From Ardenticatenaceae bacterium (GTDB lineage Bacteria > Chloroflexota > Anaerolineae > Promineifilales > Promineifilaceae): DNA of 64,000 bases. The stretch's first letter is position 1. Each line of letters opens with the position of its first letter. The position numbers and the translations under genes were made by a program. Shown in pieces: positions 51,027-58,788 of the stretch. Under the pieces are notes generated by a model. The model was not told the DNA's origin and made no database searches. It saw only the letters and a program-made list of their open reading frames with translations. The DNA lies in NCBI GenBank assembly GCA_020634565.1, contig JACKBN010000018.1, forward strand, positions 65,050 through 129,049. Direction: 5' to 3'.

Positions 51027-51812
51027 ATGGAACGGGATGCTTTGATTTCGTTCTGGAAAGAGGAAGAACGAGCGCCATTTCAGGGTTGGGATTTTTCGCA
51101 TGTACACGGCCGTTGGCACGAAGAAAAACCGCCCTGGTCATATATGGCAATGGTGCGGGAATGCTTGCCCCAAGCCGATTCATTGCTGGACTTGGGCACA
51201 GGGGGCGGTGAGCGGTTGCTGAAGTTGCAAGATTTGTGGCCAGCGACAACTGTGGCTACCGAGGAGTGGGAGCCTAACTTCTTGCTGGCCTCAGAACGGC
51301 TAAAGCCTTTTGGTGTGGAGGTGGTGAATGTGGCCAGTGATGAGATACGGCCGTTACCTTTCCCCGACAACAGTTTTGATCTGGTGATTAGCCGCCACAC
51401 TGCTTACAACCTGGCCGAAGTCGAGCGCATTTTGCAGCCGGGTGGCACTTTTTTAACGCAGCAGGTGAACGGCCGTTGGCTGCAAGATCTCATTGGCTTT
51501 ATGGGCGGAACACCGCAATGGCCATATTTCAATCTCAAATACACATTAGATAAACTTTTTCGTGAGACCAACTTGCACCTGCAAATGGCCGAAAGCTGGA
51601 CCGGCACCCTCACTTTCTATGACATTGGCGCTTTGGTCTACTATTTGAAGGCTGTCCCCTGGTTGGTAGAGAATTTTTCCGTAGACACACATTTAGACAA
51701 GTTGCTGGCTCTACAAGCACGTTTAGATCAAGGCGAGCGCTTACGCTTCAAAATTGGTAAGTTGATAGTTAAAGCAATAAATGGAGACCCATGGGTAAAC
51801 GAACTGATATAA
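51027..51812 (+). CDS. Class I SAM-dependent methyltransferase
   Basis: 261 residues: SAM motif I LLDLGTGGGERLLKLQ, acidic residue in ATEEWEPN, motif at PFPDNSFDLVISRHTAYN, and LQPGGTFLTQQVNG, a Methyltransf_11-like layout. The start is 2 bp after carA and the end overlaps carB by 22 bp, so it is tightly coupled to both. Its substrate is unknown; the position hints at a link to carbamoyl-phosphate metabolism, but this is inference. The right-arm copy differs at several residues. Confidence 0.85.
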   Translation: MERDALISFWKEEERAPFQGWDFSHVHGRWHEEKPPWSYMAMVRECLPQADSLLDLGTGGGERLLKLQDLWPATTVATEEWEPNFLLASERLKPFGVEVVNVASDEIRPLPFPDNSFDLVISRHTAYNLAEVERILQPGGTFLTQQVNGRWLQDLIGFMGGTPQWPYFNLKYTLDKLFRETNLHLQMAESWTGTLTFYDIGALVYYLKAVPWLVENFSVDTHLDKLLALQARLDQGERLRFKIGKLIVKAINGDPWVNELI

Positions 51813-54800
51813 AAACGATATTGATTCTTGGCTCTGGCCCGATTGTGATTGGGCAAGGGTGTGAATTTGATTACTCCGGCGTGCAGGCGTGTAAGGTGCT
51901 GCGCCGCGAAGGGTACCGCGTCGTTTTGGTCAACTCCAATCCGGCAACCATCATGACTGACCCCGAATTTGCCGATGCGACCTATATTGAGCCGCTGACG
52001 GCCGAACTCGTTGAAAAAATCATAATTGCGGAACAACCAGATGCGGTGCTGCCCACCGTAGGTGGCCAAACCGGCCTGAATCTGGCCGTAGAGCTGGCTG
52101 AATCTGGCATTTTGGACAAGTATGGCGTGCAACTCATTGGCGCTGATCTGCGCGCGATTCGGCTGGCTGAAGATCGCTCCAAGTTTAAGCAGGCGATGAT
52201 TGAGGCGGGCGTGCCTGTTCCAGTGAGCCATTTTGTGCATTCGCTGGAAGAAGCCGAAGCCGTGGTCGATGAAATTGGTTTCCCGATGCTGGTGCGGGCC
52301 TCATTTACGCTGGGCGGCACAGGCGGCGGTGTGGCTTATTCGCGAGAGCAGTTTGAGGCTGTTGTCCAACACGGCTTGCGCTCTAGCCCCGTCAACGAGG
52401 TACTCATCGAACGGTCGCTGCTGGGCTGGAAGGAGTACGAACTGGAAGTGATGCGCGACAAGGCCGACAACTTTGTGGTGGTCTGCTCCATCGAAAATGT
52501 GGACCCGATGGGGGTGCATACCGGCGACAGCATCACGGTGGCTCCTGCGCAAACGCTAACCGACAAGGAATATCAATATTTGCGTGACCTGGCCAAAACA
52601 ATTATGCGCGCTGTCGGTGTGGAGACGGGCGGTAGCAACGTGCAGTTTGCGGTGAATCCCGAAAATGGCGAGGTGATTGTCATCGAGATGAATCCGCGCG
52701 TTTCTCGTTCGTCGGCGTTGGCCAGTAAGGCGACGGGTTTTCCCATTGCCAAGATTGCCGCACTGCTGGCGGTGGGCTACACGCTGGACGAGATTCCCAA
52801 CGACATTACGCGCGTGACGCCGGCTAGCTTTGAGCCAAGTATTGATTATTGCGTGGTCAAAATTCCACGCTGGAACTTTGAGAAATTCCCCGGCGTGGAC
52901 GCCACGCTTGGCCCGCAGATGAAGAGCGTGGGTGAGGTGATGGCCATCGGCCGTACCTTCACCGAAGCGCTGAACAAAGCAATTCGCGGGCTGGACATCG
53001 GCATTCCGGGCTTCAGCCAGGCCTTAGCCGAGCAGTCGTCAGAGGCGGCATTAAGCGTGCCTACGGCACAGCGACTGTTTCAGATGGCGGTGGCGATGGG
53101 AAACGGCCGTTCCTCTCAGGAAATTATTGCCGAAACAGCCATCGATCCCTGGTTTGTGGTGCAGTTGCAAGAGATTTTGGAAATTGAAGCAGAATTGATC
53201 GCTTTGGGCTCGCAGCCAGAAGATGCGGCGTTGGCACCCTTACTGCGTCAGGCAAAGCGGCACGGTTTTTCTGATGTGGTAATTGCTAAGGCGTTGGGAT
53301 GGTCGGAAACGGCCGTACGCCAAAAACGTTTGGCGCTGGGCATCACCCCCGTTTACTACCGCGTTGATACCTGTGCGGCTGAATTTGAAGCACACACGCC
53401 TTACCTGTATTCCACTTATGAATCTGCCTGCGAAGCCGATCCAACGAATCGCAAAAAAGTGATGATTTTAGGTGGCGGGCCAAATCGGATTGGCCAGGGT
53501 ATCGAGTTTGATTACTGCTGCGTACAGGCGTGTTGGGCTCTGCGAGAGCTGGGGTACGAAACCATTATGGTGAACTGTAACCCGGAAACGGTTAGCACCG
53601 ATTACGATACGGCCGATCGCCTCTACTTTGAATCGCTTACTCTGGAAGATGTGCTGAACATTGTTGATTTGGAGCAGCCAGAAGGGGTGATTGTGCAGTT
53701 TGGCGGTCAGACGCCCATCAATCTGACGGCTGGTTTGGCCGCTGCCGGGGTGCCTATTTGGGGCACGCCGCCCGACAGTATTGACCTGGCTGAAGCGCGC
53801 GGCCGTTTTGGCGATTTGCTGCATAGGCTGGAAATCGACCATCCGGCGTGGGGCCTGGCTAACTCGATGGAAGAGGCGCTGGAAGTGGTTCATGAGATTG
53901 GCTATCCGGTGCTGGTACGGCCGTCTTTTGTGCTGGGCGGTCGGGCTATGGCCATCGCTTACGATGACGATTCGCTGCGCAGCTTTTTGGCCGAGGCGGC
54001 ACGAGTCTCTCCTGGCAATCCAGTGCTCATTGACCAGTTTATTGAAGATGCGTTTGAGGTGGATGTAGATGCGGTAGCTGATGGCGAACGGGTGGTGATG
54101 GCTGGCGTGATGCAGCACATTGAAGAGGCGGGCATCCATTCAGGCGACAGCGCCTGTGTGCTGCCGCCCTATAAAATCAGCCTCTATCACCTGAGCATCA
54201 TTCAGGATTACACAGAAAAGTTGGGGTTGGCTCTGAATGTGCGGGGCTTAATGAACGTGCAATTTGCCATTAAGGATGATGTGGTGTACGTCATTGAGGT
54301 CAATCCGCGGGCCAGCCGAACTGTACCCTTTGTCAGTAAAGCCACGGGGTTGCCTGTGGCTCGTATTGCGGCTCAGGTGCAGGCAGGCTGCCAACTGGCA
54401 GAGCTGAATTTTACGCACATGCCCCCGATTGATGGCTTCTTTGTGAAGGAAGCGGTGCTGCCTTTTAACAAGCTCCCCGGTGCGGACACGCGTCTGGGGC
54501 CAGAAATGCGCAGCACGGGTGAAGTGATGGGGCATGCCTCCCAATTTGGCCATGCCTTTGCCAAGTCGCAGCTGGCCGTGGGAACACCGCTGCCATTAAC
54601 CGGCGCTGTGCTTATTACCGTGAATGATTTTGACAAATCAACTGCCCTCAAGATTGCGCGTGATTTGCATCGGATGGGATTTAAATTGTACGCGACAGAG
54701 GGAACGGCCGTAACACTGGAACAGGTGAACTTGCCGGTAACATTGGTGCCAAAAGCAAGTGAGCCGGGCTTAAATACAGTCCGGCTCATCTCGTCAGGTG

Positions 54801-55021
54801 GGGTTCAGTTGATCATCAATACGCCGTTGGGTCAACAAGCGCATGAGGATCAGGCGGCGCTGCGGGCGGCAGCGATTCGGCACAACATTTTGCTCATTTC
54901 AACGATGTCTGCCGCCCAGGCCGCAGTGAGTGGGATCAAGGCGTTGCGCAAAAAGGAACTGCGAGTACGCAGCTTACAGCAACATCATGCTGCTTCAGCT
55001 TCGCCCTCGCTCCATTCGTGA
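51791..55021 (+). CDS. carB: Carbamoyl-phosphate synthase large subunit
   Basis: 1076 residues, the normal length. Two duplicated ATP-grasp halves (LGSGPIVIGQGCEFDYSG first half; LGGGPNRIGQGIEFDYCC second half), an oligomerisation segment and a C-terminal MGS-like allosteric domain (LYATEGTAVTLEQVNLPV). Makes carbamoyl phosphate from bicarbonate, ammonia and two ATP. The start overlaps the methyltransferase and the 3' end overlaps the convergent CBS gene by 37 bp. Confidence 0.96.
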   Translation: MGKRTDIKTILILGSGPIVIGQGCEFDYSGVQACKVLRREGYRVVLVNSNPATIMTDPEFADATYIEPLTAELVEKIIIAEQPDAVLPTVGGQTGLNLAVELAESGILDKYGVQLIGADLRAIRLAEDRSKFKQAMIEAGVPVPVSHFVHSLEEAEAVVDEIGFPMLVRASFTLGGTGGGVAYSREQFEAVVQHGLRSSPVNEVLIERSLLGWKEYELEVMRDKADNFVVVCSIENVDPMGVHTGDSITVAPAQTLTDKEYQYLRDLAKTIMRAVGVETGGSNVQFAVNPENGEVIVIEMNPRVSRSSALASKATGFPIAKIAALLAVGYTLDEIPNDITRVTPASFEPSIDYCVVKIPRWNFEKFPGVDATLGPQMKSVGEVMAIGRTFTEALNKAIRGLDIGIPGFSQALAEQSSEAALSVPTAQRLFQMAVAMGNGRSSQEIIAETAIDPWFVVQLQEILEIEAELIALGSQPEDAALAPLLRQAKRHGFSDVVIAKALGWSETAVRQKRLALGITPVYYRVDTCAAEFEAHTPYLYSTYESACEADPTNRKKVMILGGGPNRIGQGIEFDYCCVQACWALRELGYETIMVNCNPETVSTDYDTADRLYFESLTLEDVLNIVDLEQPEGVIVQFGGQTPINLTAGLAAAGVPIWGTPPDSIDLAEARGRFGDLLHRLEIDHPAWGLANSMEEALEVVHEIGYPVLVRPSFVLGGRAMAIAYDDDSLRSFLAEAARVSPGNPVLIDQFIEDAFEVDVDAVADGERVVMAGVMQHIEEAGIHSGDSACVLPPYKISLYHLSIIQDYTEKLGLALNVRGLMNVQFAIKDDVVYVIEVNPRASRTVPFVSKATGLPVARIAAQVQAGCQLAELNFTHMPPIDGFFVKEAVLPFNKLPGADTRLGPEMRSTGEVMGHASQFGHAFAKSQLAVGTPLPLTGAVLITVNDFDKSTALKIARDLHRMGFKLYATEGTAVTLEQVNLPVTLVPKASEPGLNTVRLISSGGVQLIINTPLGQQAHEDQAALRAAAIRHNILLISTMSAAQAAVSGIKALRKKELRVRSLQQHHAASASPSLHS

Positions 55022-55431
55022 ATAACAACCATGCTAAAAATGTCAGACTCGGTGATAATGCCCGCCAGCTTGCCATCCTTGCCTACAACTGGTAATCCGC
55101 TTACGCGATGTTCCAACATCGTGCGAGCGGCATTGCCAATGGTGGCATCGGGATCAATGGTCATGGGCTGCGGGGTCATGATTTTTTCAACAGACAGGCT
55201 AGATAGCAGATAATTTAGCTCCCAAATGCTCAAAGATGTGGCAGGCGAGGGTTGGGCACCGCGCACATCACCCAGGGTAACAATCCCCACCAAATTGTTT
55301 TCATCATCTACTACCGGCAGACGGCGAATTTCCTCATCCATCATGATTTGATGGGCTTCGGGGAGGGACGTTTCGGGTTTCACTGTAATGACATCCTGGG
55401 TCATCCAGTTACGAACCAACTCTTTCTTCAT
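54985..55431 (-). CDS. Tandem CBS-domain protein
   Basis: Start ATG 55431 (MKKELVRNW) with AGGAG 9 nt upstream. 148 residues with two CBS domains: NWMTQDVITVKPETSLPEAH...VGIVTLGDV and IMTPQPMTIDPDATIGNAAR...GIITESDIF. CBS pairs bind adenosyl ligands and regulate a partner. Convergent overlap with carB is unusual but the frame is intact. Confidence 0.88.
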   Translation of the reverse strand: MKKELVRNWMTQDVITVKPETSLPEAHQIMMDEEIRRLPVVDDENNLVGIVTLGDVRGAQPSPATSLSIWELNYLLSSLSVEKIMTPQPMTIDPDATIGNAARTMLEHRVSGLPVVGKDGKLAGIITESDIFSMVVIHEWSEGEAEAA

Positions 55432-55623
55432 GGAATAATCTCCTGTACGCGTTTGTGCTGGCGGTTCTGTGTTTGCTTGAGCCACTTTGGCCAACAGCTA
55501 TGTTAGCATGGTACCGTTCAGGGTAACTGTCCAGCAAGAACAAAAGTCACACATTGACGATGACAACTGCAACGGCCGTATTTTGGTTTGAGCTTTTGTT
55601 TGGGGGAATGTGCCTAAAAGGAG

Positions 55624-55650
55624 AGACGCCGTGCGGGGAGCACGGCGTCT
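55624..55650. terminator. Hairpin with 11-bp GC-rich stem
   Basis: AGACGCCGTGC-GGGGA-GCACGGCGTCT. No clear T-run on either side, so it may be a structured RNA element rather than a terminator. Confidence 0.55.
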
Positions 55651-55895
55651 GGAGCAGAATAAGCTTTAATTAAGCGTGAAGAAGTTAATTAATACGTTAA
55701 GTTCAATTTCTTACGAAACATCTGACAGCGCAAAGATGATGAAAAAATGGCAGCGCCGCAAACAAAAATGAAGCCGTATCCTGAGCATCATACAACCTTG
55801 GGAGAGGAGGTTGTGCGGCGCTACCTTAACTATTTACTATAGAGAGGGTTACTTACAACGCGGGTTACATATGGGGAGGGACAGGTAGCAGGCAG

Positions 55896-55928
55896 AAAAA
55901 TAGCGCTCTTTATGGGAGCGCTATTTTT
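55896..55928. terminator. Rho-independent terminator, bidirectional
   Basis: AAAAATAGCGCTC...GAGCGCTATTTTT, 13-bp stem, 7-nt loop, A-run and T-run on the two sides. Located about 130 bp before the GlsB-like gene. Confidence 0.88.
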
Positions 55929-56055
55929 CAAAAAGAAAAAAGGAATGTAAAAATGAAAATTGGTTGAATGAAACATAATCCTTATGACTTACGTACTGCA
56001 TTACAGTCTGAATGAAAGATCAAGGTGATTTTGAAAAACAATAAGGAGTAACCGG

Positions 56056-56307
56056 ATGGGTATTTTAGCGTGGATTATTTTTGGGGCGTTGGCCGGTGGG
56101 GTAGCCGGCATGGTTGCGGGCAGCAAACGTTCTGGTTGTCTTTACAACATCGTCATTGGTGTGGTTGGGGCGTTTGTCGGCGGCTTGATCATGCAGTTTA
56201 TTACGGGCGAATCGTTTAATTTTGCCTTTAACTGGCCTAGTTTCCTGGTTGCCGTGATAGGGGCCGTGATCTTGCTGGTGGTTACCGGAGCAACGAAGCG
56301 GAAGTAG
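56056..56307 (+). CDS. GlsB/YeaQ/YmgE-family membrane protein
   Basis: 83 residues: WIIFGALAGGVAGMVAGSK, then NIVIGVVGAFVGGLIMQF and a C-terminal TM, the same family as 15807 but with a Cys (SKRSGCLYN) in the loop. AAGGAG precedes the ATG. Its 3' end overlaps the convergent DUF2062 gene by 26 bp. Confidence 0.85.
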   Translation: MGILAWIIFGALAGGVAGMVAGSKRSGCLYNIVIGVVGAFVGGLIMQFITGESFNFAFNWPSFLVAVIGAVILLVVTGATKRK

Positions 56308-56782
56308 TCACCTTGTTTTGCTTATTGCGGAGTAACCAGATAATACCGAGGACGATGGTGTAGGAAACGGCCGTTACCAATCCCGCAATAATCAAATTCC
56401 CTACCAAGAATCCCTGCACAAATGAAATTACCTGTGCCTGCCACTGTGCTGTAACGGAAGCGGTGGCAGGTGCGGGGAATAACCAATTCCCCAAACGGTA
56501 GCTCAGCGCAAAAAATGGCGCGGTCACAAACACATTCCAGATAGCCAAAGAGAGCAAAACGGTGGCTTTGTGAAGCCGGAACCAGCTTGCCAGCAGCAGC
56601 GCCAGGGCCATGTTTACGCCGGGCGTGGGCAGCAAGCTAATAAACGTACCAAGAGCGAATCCCATCGCTTGGTTTTGCGCCGAGGTTTCTGCGTTGAGCA
56701 AGGACGTCACTTTTTCCTTAGCTGTTTTTAGCAGGCTTGAGAGGTGTATTTGGTTCTGGGACAAATCAACTTTCATTTCCAT
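56282..56782 (-). CDS. DUF2062-domain membrane protein
   Basis: 166 residues with about three TM helices and the DUF2062 core: ALGTFISLLPTPGVNMALALLLASW (in part), NVFVTAPFFALSYRLGNWLF. Function unknown. Its upstream region runs into the palindrome centre, so in this assembly the two copies are divergent from the centre. Confidence 0.82.
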   Translation of the reverse strand: MEMKVDLSQNQIHLSSLLKTAKEKVTSLLNAETSAQNQAMGFALGTFISLLPTPGVNMALALLLASWFRLHKATVLLSLAIWNVFVTAPFFALSYRLGNWLFPAPATASVTAQWQAQVISFVQGFLVGNLIIAGLVTAVSYTIVLGIIWLLRNKQNKVTTSASLLR

Positions 56783-56859
56783 ATTTGCAGTTTACACAAA
56801 CCTAATAGTTGAAAATGGTCTGAAACCATACGCCAACCCAGTGTAAACCTGACGCTAAC

Positions 56860-56913
56860 CTGAGAAACGTAAACGGCTAACACCGCGCGGTGTTAGCCGT
56901 TTACGTTTCTCAG
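56860..56913. repeat. Centre of the giant inverted repeat
   Basis: The dyad axis lies between 56886 and 56887, in CACCGC|GCGGTG, flanked by GGCTAA/TTAGCC and TTTACG. No spacer bases. The local sequence resembles a natural hairpin that could have caused fold-back. Confidence 0.9.
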
Positions 56914-56990
56914 GTTAGCGTCAGGTTTACACTGGGTTGGCGTATGGTTTCAGACCATTTTCAACTATTAGGTTTGTGTAAACTGCAAAT

Positions 56991-57491
56991 ATGGAAATGA
57001 AAGTTGATTTGTCCCAGAACCAAATACACCTCTCAAGCCTGCTAAAAACAGCTAAGGAAAAAGTGACGTCCTTGCTCAACGCAGAAACCTCGGCGCAAAA
57101 CCAAGCGATGGGATTCGCTCTTGGTACGTTTATTAGCTTGCTGCCCACGCCCGGCGTAAACATGGCCCTGGCGCTGCTGCTGGCAAGCTGGTTCCGGCTT
57201 CACAAAGCCACCGTTTTGCTCTCTTTGGCTATCTGGAATGTGTTTGTGACCGCGCCATTTTTTGCGCTGAGCTACCGTTTGGGGAATTGGTTATTCCCCG
57301 CACCTGCCACCGCTTCCGTTACAGCACAGTGGCAGGCACAGGTAATTTCATTTGTGCAGGGATTCTTGGTAGGGAATTTGATTATTGCGGGATTGGTAAC
57401 GGCCGTTTCCTACACCATCGTCCTCGGTATTATCTGGTTACTCCGCAATAAGCAAAACAAGGTGACTACTTCCGCTTCGTTGCTCCGGTAA
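56991..57491 (+). CDS. DUF2062-domain membrane protein (right-arm copy)
   Basis: Protein identical to the 56282 gene. Present because of the inverted repeat; treat as one gene if the repeat is an assembly artefact. Confidence 0.8.
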   Translation: MEMKVDLSQNQIHLSSLLKTAKEKVTSLLNAETSAQNQAMGFALGTFISLLPTPGVNMALALLLASWFRLHKATVLLSLAIWNVFVTAPFFALSYRLGNWLFPAPATASVTAQWQAQVISFVQGFLVGNLIIAGLVTAVSYTIVLGIIWLLRNKQNKVTTSASLLR

Positions 57492-57717
57492 CCACCAGCA
57501 AGATCACGGCCCCTATCACGGCAACCAGGAAACTAGGCCAGTTAAAGGCAAAATTAAACGATTCGCCCGTAATAAACTGCATGATCAAGCCGCCGACAAA
57601 CGCCCCAACCACACCAATGACGATGTTGTAAAGACAACCAGAACGTTTGCTGCCCGCAACCATGCCGGCTACCCCACCGGCCAACGCCCCAAAAATAATC
57701 CACGCTAAAATACCCAT
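57466..57717 (-). CDS. GlsB/YeaQ/YmgE-family membrane protein (right-arm copy)
   Basis: Protein identical to the 56056 gene, including the 26-bp overlap with the DUF2062 gene. Confidence 0.83.
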   Translation of the reverse strand: MGILAWIIFGALAGGVAGMVAGSKRSGCLYNIVIGVVGAFVGGLIMQFITGESFNFAFNWPSFLVAVIGAVILLVVTGATKRK

Positions 57718-58341
57718 CCGGTTACTCCTTATTGTTTTTCAAAATCACCTTGATCTTTCATTCAGACTGTAATGCAGTACGTAAGTCATAAGGATTATGT
57801 TTCATTCAACCAATTTTCATTTTTACATTCCTTTTTTCTTTTTGAAAAATAGCGCTCCCATAAAGAGCGCTATTTTTCTGCCTGCTACCTGTCCCTCCCC
57901 ATATGTAACCCGCGTTGTAAGTAACCCTCTCTATAGTAAATAGTTAAGGTAGCGCCGCACAACCTCCTCTCCCAAGGTTGTATGATGCTCAGGATACGGC
58001 TTCATTTTTGTTTGCGGCGCTGCCATTTTTTCATCATCTTTGCGCTGTCAGATGTTTCGTAAGAAATTGAACTTAACGTATTAATTAACTTCTTCACGCT
58101 TAATTAAAGCTTATTCTGCTCCAGACGCCGTGCTCCCCGCACGGCGTCTCTCCTTTTAGGCACATTCCCCCAAACAAAAGCTCAAACCAAAATACGGCCG
58201 TTGCAGTTGTCATCGTCAATGTGTGACTTTTGTTCTTGCTGGACAGTTACCCTGAACGGTACCATGCTAACATAGCTGTTGGCCAAAGTGGCTCAAGCAA
58301 ACACAGAACCGCCAGCACAAACGCGTACAGGAGATTATTCC
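57718..58341. other. Intergenic region, mirror of 55432-56055
   Basis: Same three hairpins, at 57845-57877, 57951-58021 and 58123-58149, and one ACGGCCGT near 58195. No gene seen. Confidence 0.6.
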
Positions 58342-58788
58342 ATGAAGAAAGAGTTGGTTCGTAACTGGATGACCCAGGATGTCATTACAGTGAAACCCGA
58401 AACGTCCCTCCCCGAAGCCCATCAAATCATGATGGATGAGGAAATTCGCCGTCTGCCGGTAGTAGATGATGAAAACAATTTGGTGGGGATTGTTACCCTG
58501 GGTGATGTGCGCGGTGCCCAACCCTCGCCTGCCACATCTTTGAGCATTTGGGAGCTAAATTATCTGCTATCTAGCCTGTCTGTTGAAAAAATCATGACCC
58601 CGCAGCCCATGACCATTGATCCCGATGCCACCATTGGCAATGCCGCTCGCACGATGTTGGAACATCGCGTAAGCGGATTACCAGTTGTAGGCAAGGATGG
58701 CAAGCTGGCGGGCATTATCACCGAGTCTGACATTTTTAGCATGGTTGTTATTCACGAATGGAGCGAGGGCGAAGCTGAAGCAGCATGA
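58342..58788 (+). CDS. Tandem CBS-domain protein (right-arm copy)
   Basis: Identical to the 54985 gene, with the same AGGAG before ATG 58342 and the same 37-bp convergent overlap with carB. Confidence 0.86.
   Translation: MKKELVRNWMTQDVITVKPETSLPEAHQIMMDEEIRRLPVVDDENNLVGIVTLGDVRGAQPSPATSLSIWELNYLLSSLSVEKIMTPQPMTIDPDATIGNAARTMLEHRVSGLPVVGKDGKLAGIITESDIFSMVVIHEWSEGEAEAA

Larger units (their letters stand above)
55432..56055. other. Intergenic region with three hairpins, possible leader RNA
   Basis: No gene is seen. A nested structure lies at 55752-55822: AGCGCCGCA/TGCGGCGCT outer stem and ACAACC/GGTTGT inner stem. It precedes the GlsB-like gene at 56056, whose ATG has AAGGAG upstream. Two terminator-like hairpins are listed separately. 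One ACGGCCGT lies near 55572. Confidence 0.6.
49773..56886 (+). repeat. Left arm of giant inverted repeat
   Basis: Position p corresponds to 113773-p on the other strand through the right window edge, with no spacer at the centre. All genes on it recur in reverse at 56887-64000. The outer limit of the arm cannot be seen because the window ends. Confidence 0.95.
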
